Positions 1 to 7,965 of a stretch of DNA of 64,000 nucleotides are shown in pieces. The stretch covers positions 153,527 to 217,526 of the forward strand of contig NZ_PIOB01000007.1 in assembly GCF_002909255.1 (NCBI RefSeq), given 5' to 3'. A model generated the notes under the pieces. The model saw nothing but the letters and a program-made list of their open reading frames with translations, made no database searches and had not been told where the DNA came from. The position numbers were made by a program, and so were the translations under genes. This DNA comes from Arenibacter hampyeongensis (GTDB lineage: Bacteria; Bacteroidota; Bacteroidia; Flavobacteriales; Flavobacteriaceae). Position 1 is the stretch's first letter; each line of letters starts with the position of its first letter.

Positions 1-1
1 A

Positions 2-2437
2 GTCTTCGCCGATAAATTAAATATACCTACCAGTTTTACCTTTGTGAATGGGGGAATTTTGGTTTCCCAAGCGCCATATTTCTTGTTTTTGAAGGATACT
101 GATGGTGATGACAAAGCGGATGTAAAGGAAATAGCCATTAATGGTTGGGGTGTTTTTGATACCCACGCCGGACCATCGAACCTTCAGAGGGGAATTGACA
201 ATGATATCTACGGGGTTGTTGGGTATTCAGGTTTTAAAGGGACTATTTCCAATGAAAATTTCGAATTTGGTCAAGGCATATATCGTTTCAACAGCGACTT
301 TGGCAATTTTGAATTTCTGACCAATACGAGTAACAATACATGGGGATTGGGGATTACCGAGGATAATTCCATTTTTGCATCCACCGCCAACAATACCCAT
401 AGTGTTTTTATGGGGATACCCAATAAGAATTTGAAAGATGTGGTGGGGGTTTCACTTAAGGGAAGTACAAAAATAGATGGTCATTACGCCATGTTGCCCA
501 TTACACAAAACATAAGACAGGTTGATGTTTTTGGGGGCTTTACAGCTGCCGCAGGACACCATTTTTACACCGCCCGAAACTTTCCAAAACAATATTGGAA
601 TACCTATGCCTTTGTTTGCGAACCAACGGGCGGGGTAGTTCATATTGCCAAAATTGAAAAGGACGGAGCCGGATATATAGAAAAGGATGGGGGCAATTTA
701 ATGGCCAGTTCGGATGAATGGGTTTCCCCGGTAGAGGCCAAAGTAGGGCCCGACGGTGCAGTTTGGGTATTGGACTGGTATAATTTTATAATTCAGCACA
801 ACCCGACCCCAAACGCAGATAGAGGAGGATATGATGCCGTCAACGGACTGGGGAATGCTTACGAAAACCCGTTACGCGATAAGTCTAAGGGGCGTATTTG
901 GCGCATTTTGCCCAAAGATGCCGTAGACAAAATATCCGTTACCTTGAATAAGGATGATTCAAAAGGTTTGGTAAAGGCCCTAACCAATGATAATATGTTT
1001 TGGCGAATGACCGCCCAGCGTTTATTGGTTGAAAACGGAAATACTGAGGTCGTGCCAGATCTTATCAAATTGGTCGGGAATACCCAAGTGGACGCATTGG
1101 GACTTAATCCCGGAGCATTGCATGGTTTATGGACTTTGGATGGACTTGGTGTTGTTTCTTCCAATGCCGAGGCAATGGAAGTGGTCAAGACCGCCTTAAA
1201 GCATCCATCAGGAGCGGTTAGAAAAGCCGCCATTCAGATCTTGCCGAAAAACGAAACAATAGATGCCTTGCTGTTAAAATCCAACATATTGAAGGACAAA
1301 GACCCTGAGGTACAATTGGCAGCACTTTTATATTTTTCCGAAAGGGAATCCAATGTAGAAATTGGAAGGCAATTGTTTGAGTTGAGTAAAAACGAAGAGG
1401 TTGTTGCCGATGATTGGTTGGCAAAGGCACTTTATGTGGCGGGGAGCAGACACCATCAAGGATTTATCACTGCATTCATGGCCTCCAATCCTAATTTTGA
1501 AATTGGATCATCAGATAGAAAACATAGACAAGTAATGGATCTCGACGATTCCAAGTGGGAAACAATGCTCCTTCCACAGCTTATAGAAGATGCTGGATTG
1601 CAGATGGATGGTATTATTTGGTTCCGTAAAAGTGTTGATGTTCCTGCCAATGTTGCTGCAAAGTCTGGCACTATTTCTTTAGGCCCTATAGACGATTCCG
1701 ATAAGGTTTATATTAATGGTAAGTTGGTTGGAGGAACAGAGAAAGATTATCAGGCCAATAGAGTATATCAGATTCCATCAGGAGTATTGAAAGCTGGTAG
1801 TAATTCCATTGCCGTCCGGGTAGAGGATACTGGTGGCGGAGGTGGAATTTGGGGCAAAAAAGAGCAAATGTTTTTAAAGTATGGCCAAAACAATATCGCC
1901 TTGGCAGGGGATTGGAAATATGAAGTTGAGTTGGATATTGCCAAATCTGTTAAGAACCTATTTGCCGATAAGTCGCTAGCGGAACTCTTGGTAGAAACCT
2001 ATATCAACGATGTTGAATTTGGTGAGGATAATAGTTTGGATAGTGGTTCGAATGCCATTGTTGTTAATATCAAGACTATTAAAAACGAAATGAAGTACGA
2101 CATAACCGAATTTGTGGTAGAAGCGGGAAAGGCTGTTGAGCTGGTTTTTGAGAATACGGATTTTATGCAGCACAACCTTATTATAACCAAACCTGGTGAA
2201 AAGGAAAAAGTAGGCATGGCCGCAGATAAATTGGCAATGGACCCCAATGGTGCAGAGAAAAATTATGTTCCAGACATGCCTGAGGTGCTTTTTGCCACTG
2301 CCATCATAAACCCTGAAGAAAAGGTTGTGTTAAAATTCATAGCTCCCCAAGAACCAGGTGATTATCCCTTTATCTGCACCTTTCCCGGACATTGGCGAAT
2401 AATGCAGGGTGTTATGAAGGTGGTAAAGGCCAAATAG
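2..2437 (+). CDS. PVC-type membrane-bound dehydrogenase with HEAT repeats and C-terminal cupredoxin (5' partial)
   Basis: The reading frame is open from base 2, so the gene begins outside the window; the GTG at 44 is internal. The first visible residues (VFADKLNIPTSF, then FLKDTDGDDKAD) are typical of the beta-propeller of planctomycete-type dehydrogenases, which are thought to oxidise sugars in the periplasm. Counting from 44, the propeller runs to about residue 295, HEAT-like helices cover about 300-460, a jelly-roll sugar-binding-like domain about 500-625, and an azurin/plastocyanin-like domain about 690-797. The last has the type-1 copper pattern: His in MQHNLI, then Cys and His in FICTFPGHW, then Met. 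No CxxCH haem site is visible, so I infer the cupredoxin is the electron acceptor. The two genes downstream fit sugar oxidation and isomerisation. Confidence 0.85.
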   Translation, partial: VFADKLNIPTSFTFVNGGILVSQAPYFLFLKDTDGDDKADVKEIAINGWGVFDTHAGPSNLQRGIDNDIYGVVGYSGFKGTISNENFEFGQGIYRFNSDFGNFEFLTNTSNNTWGLGITEDNSIFASTANNTHSVFMGIPNKNLKDVVGVSLKGSTKIDGHYAMLPITQNIRQVDVFGGFTAAAGHHFYTARNFPKQYWNTYAFVCEPTGGVVHIAKIEKDGAGYIEKDGGNLMASSDEWVSPVEAKVGPDGAVWVLDWYNFIIQHNPTPNADRGGYDAVNGLGNAYENPLRDKSKGRIWRILPKDAVDKISVTLNKDDSKGLVKALTNDNMFWRMTAQRLLVENGNTEVVPDLIKLVGNTQVDALGLNPGALHGLWTLDGLGVVSSNAEAMEVVKTALKHPSGAVRKAAIQILPKNETIDALLLKSNILKDKDPEVQLAALLYFSERESNVEIGRQLFELSKNEEVVADDWLAKALYVAGSRHHQGFITAFMASNPNFEIGSSDRKHRQVMDLDDSKWETMLLPQLIEDAGLQMDGIIWFRKSVDVPANVAAKSGTISLGPIDDSDKVYINGKLVGGTEKDYQANRVYQIPSGVLKAGSNSIAVRVEDTGGGGGIWGKKEQMFLKYGQNNIALAGDWKYEVELDIAKSVKNLFADKSLAELLVETYINDVEFGEDNSLDSGSNAIVVNIKTIKNEMKYDITEFVVEAGKAVELVFENTDFMQHNLIITKPGEKEKVGMAADKLAMDPNGAEKNYVPDMPEVLFATAIINPEEKVVLKFIAPQEPGDYPFICTFPGHWRIMQGVMKVVKAK

Positions 2438-2520
2438 ACGGTACAATGACCACTGTATTTATAATGTATACAATTGTAAAGTAAGCAATTAAGGAACTTA
2501 TTTAAAGTAATTATTCTATA

Positions 2521-3378
2521 ATGACAAATGATATTAAATATGGTGTAAGCACCTGGCTTTGGGAATCACCATTTAATTCCCAATCTATTGCCCTGTTCCC
2601 TAAAATTAAAAAGATGGGGTATGATTTGGTAGAAATCCCGGTAGAAGAGCCGGAATTGATCAATGGGGAAGTCATAAAAAGTGCTTTGAAAGACACTGGG
2701 CTACAAGCGGTTGTTTGCGGTGCATTTGGGCCAACAAAAGATTTGACCCATAAGGATGTCTCAGTGCATCAAAATTGCTTCGACTACATTGAAAAATGTT
2801 TTCGATTATGTAATCTGTGGGAAGTAGATTTTTTGGCAGGTCCCATGTATGCGGCGGTAGGCAAGGCAAGAATGCTCTCCAAGGAAGATCGGAAACGGGA
2901 ATGGGACTTAGCGGTACGCAATATTGCCAAAGTTTGTACAATGGCACAGAATCATGGGGTGTCCATTGCATTGGAGCCCCTAAATCGTTTTGAATCCGAC
3001 ATGGTCAATACCGCCGAGGATGTCATGCGTTTTATTGCAGATGTCAATCACAATAGAGCCAAGGTGTTATTGGATGGATTTCATATGACTATTGAGGAAG
3101 GGGATATTGCAGAAGCCATAAAAACGGTAGGAGACAAATTGATTCACGTTCAGGTTTCGGAGAACCACAGGGGAATTCCTGGTACCGGATTAACGCCTTG
3201 GTCCGATTTTTCAGATGGATTAAAGGCGATTGATTATAAGGGGGCAATTGTGATAGAAAGCTTTACCCCGGAAATTAAGGAATTGGCCGGAGCCGTGTGT
3301 ATTTGGAAGAATTTGGCCAAGAGTCAGGACGAATTCGCTTCAGAAGGAATCGATTTTTTAAAAAGGACATTTAATTAA
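2521..3378 (+). CDS. Sugar phosphate isomerase/epimerase family TIM barrel (ketose 3-epimerase-like)
   Basis: This 285-residue protein has the xylose-isomerase-like TIM-barrel layout of D-tagatose/D-psicose 3-epimerases. Those enzymes bind a divalent metal with Glu152, Asp185, His211 and Glu246 (Agrobacterium numbering). Here Glu152 (ALEPLNRFE), Asp185 (LLDGFHM) and Glu246 (VIESFTP) are present, with substrate-side Glu158, His188 and Arg217. The position I align with His211 is Gln (HVQVSENHRG), with a His two residues earlier, so metal coordination may differ. There is no signal peptide, so it should be cytoplasmic. It lies 83 bp after the dehydrogenase gene and 12 bp before the oxidoreductase gene, probably in one operon. 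The exact sugar substrate cannot be read from the sequence. Confidence 0.8.
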   Translation: MTNDIKYGVSTWLWESPFNSQSIALFPKIKKMGYDLVEIPVEEPELINGEVIKSALKDTGLQAVVCGAFGPTKDLTHKDVSVHQNCFDYIEKCFRLCNLWEVDFLAGPMYAAVGKARMLSKEDRKREWDLAVRNIAKVCTMAQNHGVSIALEPLNRFESDMVNTAEDVMRFIADVNHNRAKVLLDGFHMTIEEGDIAEAIKTVGDKLIHVQVSENHRGIPGTGLTPWSDFSDGLKAIDYKGAIVIESFTPEIKELAGAVCIWKNLAKSQDEFASEGIDFLKRTFN

Positions 3379-3390
3379 AATTAAGATAAG

Positions 3391-4524
3391 ATGAGCATTA
3401 AGAAAGTAAACATTGCTATCGTGGGTTTGGGATTTGGAGCAGAATTTATTCCCATCTACCAGAAGCATCCAAACGCCAATCTTGTGGCTATTTCACAGCG
3501 AAACGAAGCCAAGTTAAATGAGTTGGCAGATACGTTCAAAATTGATAAAAGATATACTTCCTATGACGAACTCCTGAAGGATCCGGAAATAGACGCCGTG
3601 CACATTAATACACCCATTCCAGATCATGGCATCCAGTCTATAAAGGCCTTAAAAGCAGGTAAGCATGTTGCTTGTACCGTACCTATGGCAACCAGCGTGG
3701 AAGAATGTGAGGAAATAGTGCGCTTGACGGAGGAAACAGGGCTCACTTATATGATGATGGAAACCGTGGTTTATGCCAGGGAATTTTTATACATGAAGGA
3801 GTTGTATGAAAATGGTGAATTGGGGAAAGTACAGTTTTTAAAAGCCAGTCACCAACAGGATATGGATGGTTGGCCCAATTACTGGCCTGGCCTGCCCCCA
3901 ATGCATTATGCAACGCATTGTGTAGGACCAGTTCTAGCCCTTACAAGAGGTGAAGCTGAGTACGTTTCCTGTTTTGGGTCCGGAACTATACGGGAAGAGC
4001 TGATACCTCATTACAACTCGCCATTTGCAGTGGAAACCACTCATATTAAATTTCGGAATTCGGATTTAAGCGCCCAGGTGTATAGATCCCTTTTTGATGT
4101 GGCAAGACAATATCGCGAAAGTTTTGAGGTATATGGGTCAAAGAAATCAGTGGAATGGCCTTTGATCGAAGGGAAACCGCTGGTGGTGCACACGGCCAAA
4201 AAGCCGGAACCGGAAATTCCTGAGGAAATGGAAAGTCCGGATTTCGCAAAATTATTGCCAAAAGAAATACAACATTTCACCACACAAGGGGTGTACGACT
4301 CCGACGAGCACCAACATCTCTCATTCACCCAGGGAGCCGGTCATGGGGGGTCGCATCCACATCTGGTACATGAATTTGTAAATGCCCTTGTGCTGAACAA
4401 ATCGCCTTATCCGAATGCCAAGCAATCGGCCAATATTACCTGTGTAGGTATTCTGGCCCATGAGTCCGCACTGAAGGGCGGGGAGATTATTAGGTTGCCC
4501 GAGTTTACTTTTTCCGGTAAATAG
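3391..4524 (+). CDS. Gfo/Idh/MocA family oxidoreductase
   Basis: A 377-residue NAD(P)-dependent sugar oxidoreductase-type protein. The N-terminal Rossmann fold has the glycine motif IVGLGFGAEF near residues 10-19, and the C-terminal alpha/beta domain begins around residue 125. The usual EKP motif, whose Lys is catalytic in many members, is replaced by TVP in HVACTVPMATS. I recall a similar change in a Bacteroidetes/planctomycete subgroup, so it need not mean loss of function, but the chemistry may differ. The gene begins 12 bp after the epimerase-like gene, so the two are almost certainly cotranscribed. With the upstream dehydrogenase, the context suggests catabolism of an oxidised (keto) sugar; the substrate is unknown. 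Confidence 0.87.
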   Translation: MSIKKVNIAIVGLGFGAEFIPIYQKHPNANLVAISQRNEAKLNELADTFKIDKRYTSYDELLKDPEIDAVHINTPIPDHGIQSIKALKAGKHVACTVPMATSVEECEEIVRLTEETGLTYMMMETVVYAREFLYMKELYENGELGKVQFLKASHQQDMDGWPNYWPGLPPMHYATHCVGPVLALTRGEAEYVSCFGSGTIREELIPHYNSPFAVETTHIKFRNSDLSAQVYRSLFDVARQYRESFEVYGSKKSVEWPLIEGKPLVVHTAKKPEPEIPEEMESPDFAKLLPKEIQHFTTQGVYDSDEHQHLSFTQGAGHGGSHPHLVHEFVNALVLNKSPYPNAKQSANITCVGILAHESALKGGEIIRLPEFTFSGK

Positions 4525-4613
4525 TTTGTTTTTAGTATTTTATAAACATTAGTATAAAGTGACAAATTATGTAAGAAACAGAGTGTAGCAGGAATTTATC
4601 CTGAATTAAAATC

Positions 4614-4774
4614 ACGGATTGAGTTATTTTTTTTGCAAATAAAGCACCTTCCGTATTGAAAAATTCGCTAAATTTAACATTCATAAGTAAGACTTAAAAA
4701 ATGGTTTTTTGCTAAAGACACTATTTTTTAACTTTTAAAAGAGGACGTAGGGGTGCGTCCTCTTTTCTATTTTA
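4614..4774 (+). repeat. Copy 1 of a ~160-bp direct repeat ending in a terminator hairpin
   Basis: This segment matches 4943-5099. Shared parts in order are a start ACGG.TTGAGTTA with a T-run, a 26-bp identical core (4669-4694, containing TTTAACATTCATAAGTAAG), an ACTATTTTTT block, and an identical hairpin. The hairpin pairs AAAAGAGGACG (4737-4747) with CGTCCTCTTTT (4756-4766) around an 8-base loop. It could be an sRNA gene copy or a duplicated terminator with its upstream sequence. No convincing protein-coding frame runs through it. Confidence 0.75.
4737..4768 (+). terminator. Rho-independent terminator-like hairpin (repeat copy 1)
   Basis: An 11-bp stem, AAAAGAGGACG with CGTCCTCTTTT, encloses an 8-base loop and ends in T residues. 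It lies about 210 bp after the oxidoreductase stop codon, far for a simple operon terminator. The A-run and T-run on both sides allow it to work in either direction. Confidence 0.7.
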
Positions 4775-4942
4775 AGTATGGCCCTACCCTTTGTTATATT
4801 AATTCCAAGACCTGTATTGGATTGCAATTTCACGTTCACGTCGGCTATTTCAGTTGTTGGTTAATTCAAAGTATGTCCTATTCTGGGAGAATAACGATTA
4901 TGGGATTAGGTACCAATCCGCTTAGAGGATATATTCAGTTTT

Positions 4943-5099
4943 ACGGCTTGAGTTAATTTTTTTTCGAAAAAGAACCTTTCGTAGGAGAATAAATGTTAAA
5001 TTTAACATTCATAAGTAAGACTAGAAAAATAAGTTTTTAAAAAGAAACTATTTTTTGCATTTTAAAAGAGGACGTAGGGGTGCGTCCTCTTTTCTATTT
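4943..5099 (+). repeat. Copy 2 of the ~160-bp direct repeat ending in a terminator hairpin
   Basis: Second copy of the element at 4614-4774, offset by about 329 bp. The identical core is at 4997-5022, and the hairpin pairs 5064-5074 with 5083-5093 using the same stem and loop. The sequence between the conserved blocks has diverged by substitutions and small indels, while core and hairpin are perfectly conserved. That pattern suggests selection on an RNA or DNA element rather than a very recent duplication. Confidence 0.75.
5064..5095 (+). terminator. Rho-independent terminator-like hairpin (repeat copy 2)
   Basis: The same stem and loop as the hairpin at 4737-4768, base for base. No gene lies between the two hairpins, so this one has no obvious protein-coding transcript to end unless the repeat itself is transcribed. 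Confidence 0.7.
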
Positions 5100-5215
5100 A
5101 TAACACTTCCCTTTCCCAGCCCATCCCCGGAATACAACAACTGGGTAAAATCAATTTCCCTATAATTTTAGATTAATTCACATTTGCATGGTTGAAAATA
5201 AAATAAAACCTGGTT

Positions 5216-5470
5216 ATGCAAAAAATCATATTAATCATTATTGCTACAATCGTTAATCAAATAGCGTCAGGACAAGATCAAAGTAAATTACAAAATGATG
5301 TCGTCTCAGCGCCTGTGTTTCAATATTGTAATGGAGAGGTGTCAATACTAAGAATTACTATGGAAGCAACTTTGTTTTGTGGGAAGGATGTCTATTCCAA
5401 TGAAGTAAAAATAGCCTTGCCGTGCGATCTTTTTGTTAACTTTAATCCAAGATTTTCAGTAATTCAGTAA
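5216..5470 (+). CDS. Small secreted protein of unknown function, 3' end altered by an 8-bp tandem repeat
   Basis: An 84-residue ORF with a hydrophobic N-terminus (IILIIIATIVNQIASGQ) that looks like a signal peptide cleaved near residue 19, and three Cys in the mature part. I do not recognise a family. Its stop codon lies inside four perfect copies of TTCAGTAA (5455-5486). A version with one copy would read on in the same frame to a stop at 5501-5503 and end SVIPKAE, so repeat expansion appears to have trimmed the C-terminus. It lies 76 bp upstream of the sensor kinase gene and could share its transcript. Moderate confidence that it is expressed. Confidence 0.5.
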   Translation: MQKIILIIIATIVNQIASGQDQSKLQNDVVSAPVFQYCNGEVSILRITMEATLFCGKDVYSNEVKIALPCDLFVNFNPRFSVIQ

Positions 5471-5486
5471 TTCAGTAATTCAGTAA
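5455..5486 (+). repeat. Four tandem copies of the 8-bp unit TTCAGTAA
   Basis: Four perfect head-to-tail copies overlap the 3' end of the small secreted-protein gene. The TAA used as its stop is within copy 2. Because the unit is 8 bp, a change of one copy shifts the frame, while three copies (24 bp) keep it. Confidence 0.9.
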
Positions 5487-5546
5487 TTCCGAAAGCCGAA
5501 TAGAAATGTTGGTGAGTTATTATGGCCGGTCAGTAAATTATAATCA

Positions 5547-6884
5547 ATGATGCGATTTATTAAACATTTAGGCAATGCAGTGTTCATTGGGACATTGATT
5601 TATTTCGTATTTCTTGCCGTTTTCTTTTTTATGGGAAAATTTGATGGGGGTTTCTCATACCAGCGTGCATTGGAGGAATACTATGGCAATATGATTTTTG
5701 CTGTAATTCTATATATGGTAAACGCCTACTGGATCCAATTTCTTTTGGATAAATATAAAAATCAGTTTTATAGAGGAAAACTCTTTTTAATGGGTATTTC
5801 CGGAAATATACTGCTCTCCTTGGCCGGAATATTTATTTCCCGTTTAATTCTACGGGTGGGACTCGAAAAAATGCCGATTTCTGATTTTTTGAATGGTGAG
5901 AAACCGGAATATTATAAAGTTTCACTGTTTCTTGCGGTATTAATTTCATTGGTATTCTATTTGGCTTGGTATTTTAAGTATCGCCAGGAAAATAAGGTAA
6001 AGGAGCAGAAAATAATTGCAGGTACCGCTTCTGCCAAGTTTGATGCTCTTAAAAATCAATTGGACCCCCATTTTCTTTTTAATAGTCTAAACGTGCTTAC
6101 GAGTTTAATTGTGGAGGACCCGGAGCAGGCACAAAAATTCACTACTTCCCTTTCAAAGGTATATCGTTATGTCTTGGAACAAAAGAACAAAGATTTGGTG
6201 ACAGTGGATGAGGAGCTTGCTTTTGCCAAGACTTATGTACGATTATTAAAAATGAGGTTTGAGGACAGTATAGTTTTTGATATCCCAGAGCAGGGCAGTG
6301 GGGCCGAAACAAAAATTGTGCCCCTGTCCCTTCAGCTTTTGTTGGAAAATGCAGTAAAGCACAACGTGGTTACTTCAACCAAGCCTTTACGCATACGCGT
6401 ATATGTGGAAGACGGAATGCTTTGTGTGTCCAATAATTTGCAGGAAAAGCAGGTTGTAAAAAAAAGTAGTGGGGTTGGACTACGGAATATACAGGAGCGC
6501 TACCACATTCTTTCCAAAAGGGAAGTTCAGATTCAAAGAACGAATGTAGATTTCACTGTTAAGCTTCCCATACTAACTCAAAAAATTGGGGTTGTGGAAA
6601 CGCACAAGACATTTTTGGAGGATAAGCGTTATCAAAAAGCAAAAGAGAAGGTGGAGGCTATCAAGGGATTTTATGTGAATCTTATTTCGTATTGTGTAGT
6701 GCTACCTATCTTGGCCATTGTTAATTACAATACCACCAGTTTTCCTTGGATCCTTTTTCCTGCCGTTGGCTGGGGATTTGGTATTGCCGTTCACGGCATG
6801 GAGGTTTTTGGCTATAATCCTTTACTTGGTAAAAACTGGGAAGAGAAAAAAATTCGAAAATACATGGATAATGAAAATTTTTAG
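5547..6884 (+). CDS. LytS/YehU-type sensor histidine kinase with C-terminal 2TM domain
   Basis: A 445-residue membrane kinase. Four hydrophobic segments lie at about residues 12-30, 46-66, 80-102 and 127-143. They are followed by the His_kinase (PF06580-type) domain with phospho-acceptor His175 in LDPHFLFNSLN, an N-box LLLENAVKHN (Asn268) and a G-box SGVGLRN. After the kinase, residues ~360-445 form a 2TM domain (YQKAKEKVEAIKGFYVNL ... GKNWEEKKIRKYM) closely related to the three small proteins encoded next. The LytTR regulator at 7966 is the obvious partner. The ORF has the expected kinase length plus this extra domain. The fusion implies that 2TM domains bind or modulate the kinase at the membrane, which is inference. 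Confidence 0.88.
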   Translation: MMRFIKHLGNAVFIGTLIYFVFLAVFFFMGKFDGGFSYQRALEEYYGNMIFAVILYMVNAYWIQFLLDKYKNQFYRGKLFLMGISGNILLSLAGIFISRLILRVGLEKMPISDFLNGEKPEYYKVSLFLAVLISLVFYLAWYFKYRQENKVKEQKIIAGTASAKFDALKNQLDPHFLFNSLNVLTSLIVEDPEQAQKFTTSLSKVYRYVLEQKNKDLVTVDEELAFAKTYVRLLKMRFEDSIVFDIPEQGSGAETKIVPLSLQLLLENAVKHNVVTSTKPLRIRVYVEDGMLCVSNNLQEKQVVKKSSGVGLRNIQERYHILSKREVQIQRTNVDFTVKLPILTQKIGVVETHKTFLEDKRYQKAKEKVEAIKGFYVNLISYCVVLPILAIVNYNTTSFPWILFPAVGWGFGIAVHGMEVFGYNPLLGKNWEEKKIRKYMDNENF

Positions 6885-6973
6885 GGCACAATCCATCCCT
6901 TGAATTCAACAGTTCATAAATATTCTTTTGAAAAAGTGGAAATGTGTACCGAATTTTGAAATAAAAATAAAAC

Positions 6974-7276
6974 ATGGAAAATTTAGATAAGGAAAGTAAA
7001 TACTACAGGGCTAAGGAGAGGGTGGAAACCATTAAGAAATTCTATTTAAATCTAGCGTCCTACCTTATGTTTATAATGTTCCTAGCGGCTATAAATTACT
7101 ATACCAACAAATGGCAGTACGCTTGGTTTTTGTGGGCGGCTTTTGGTTGGGGAATAGGGCTGGTGTTTCAGGCAGTAAAAGTTTTTGGTCTCAATCCTTT
7201 CTTCGGGAAGAATTGGGAGGAAAGAAAAATAAAAGAGTATATGCGGGAGGATGAACCACAAAACAGATGGAAATAA
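6974..7276 (+). CDS. 2TM domain protein (paralogue 1)
   Basis: A 100-residue protein made almost wholly of one 2TM domain: a basic N-terminal helix (YYRAKERVETIKKFYLNL), two membrane helices (about residues 27-43 and 50-70), and the closing motif NPFFGKNWEERKIKEYM. It closely resembles the C-terminus of the kinase encoded 90 bp upstream. The next gene overlaps its end. I infer that it associates with the kinase or with the other 2TM proteins in the inner membrane. The biochemical function of the family is not established. Confidence 0.8.
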   Translation: MENLDKESKYYRAKERVETIKKFYLNLASYLMFIMFLAAINYYTNKWQYAWFLWAAFGWGIGLVFQAVKVFGLNPFFGKNWEERKIKEYMREDEPQNRWK

Positions 7277-7605
7277 TGGACTACAACAAGAAGAAAAAAA
7301 TGCTACTTGCCAAAAAACGGGTAGAGGAATTAAAGGGATTTTATATTCATTTGGCAGTTTATCTTGCGGTAAATTTAATGATCACTACAGTTAAAATTAT
7401 TGGCAGCATGGGTAATGGGCAATCATTTTTGGAGGCATTCTGGGATTTTGGAACAATTGCTGTATGGTTATTTTGGGGTATTGGCCTAGTGTTTCACGGT
7501 TTAAAGGTCTTTTCTTACAATCCGTTTTTTAATAAGGATTGGGAAGATAGACAGATTCGTAAGTATATGGAGAAAGAAAAAAAGGAATCCGAAAGATATA
7601 GATAA
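7267..7605 (+). CDS. 2TM domain protein (paralogue 2)
   Basis: A 112-residue 2TM protein with the same order: basic helix (LAKKRVEELKGFYIHL), two membrane helices separated by a longer loop (GSMGNGQSFLEAFWDFG), then NPFFNKDWEDRQIRKYM. The start at 7267 overlaps the previous gene by 10 bp; an in-frame ATG at 7276 overlaps only its last base and is equally plausible. The overlap indicates translational coupling within the kinase-2TM-regulator operon. The longer loop is the main difference from paralogue 1. Confidence 0.78.
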   Translation: MEIMDYNKKKKMLLAKKRVEELKGFYIHLAVYLAVNLMITTVKIIGSMGNGQSFLEAFWDFGTIAVWLFWGIGLVFHGLKVFSYNPFFNKDWEDRQIRKYMEKEKKESERYR

Positions 7606-7928
7606 TGGAAATGGACAATTACGATTCCGAAAAGTACATACAAGCGAAAAAATGGGTTGATAATCTAAAAAATTTTTATGCCCATGTAGCAATTTACCTC
7701 CTAATGAACGTCCTTCTTTTTACATTTAAAGAAAATATCATGAACTTTTTTAAAGACCAAGGAGTTAAGGACCAAGAATTTTTAGGGTGGATGGAATGGA
7801 ATATCATTTTTATTCCAATCATATGGGGGGTGGTTTTGTTGGTAATTGGAATTTATTACTTCAAATTGAAACCCGCGTTTTTTAGAAATTGGGAAGAAAG
7901 GCAAATTCGAAAATACATGGAGGAATAG
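7605..7928 (+). CDS. 2TM domain protein (paralogue 3)
   Basis: A 107-residue 2TM protein: basic helix (YIQAKKWVDNLKNFYAHV), first membrane helix, a charged loop (NIMNFFKDQGVKDQEFLG), second membrane helix, then KPAFFRNWEERQIRKYM. Its ATG overlaps the last base of the preceding stop codon, so translation is probably coupled; an in-frame ATG at 7611 is an alternative. It is the most divergent of the three and lacks the NPFF motif. The response-regulator gene begins 37 bp downstream. Confidence 0.78.
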   Translation: MEMDNYDSEKYIQAKKWVDNLKNFYAHVAIYLLMNVLLFTFKENIMNFFKDQGVKDQEFLGWMEWNIIFIPIIWGVVLLVIGIYYFKLKPAFFRNWEERQIRKYMEE

Positions 7929-7965
7929 GGAATTTATAACTTAACCAAACAATTAACCCGCACAA

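Noticed and set aside
4753..4956. 67-residue ORF between the two repeats
   Set aside because: It begins within the first hairpin, has no family resemblance, and its composition is not protein-like. The repeat explains the region better.
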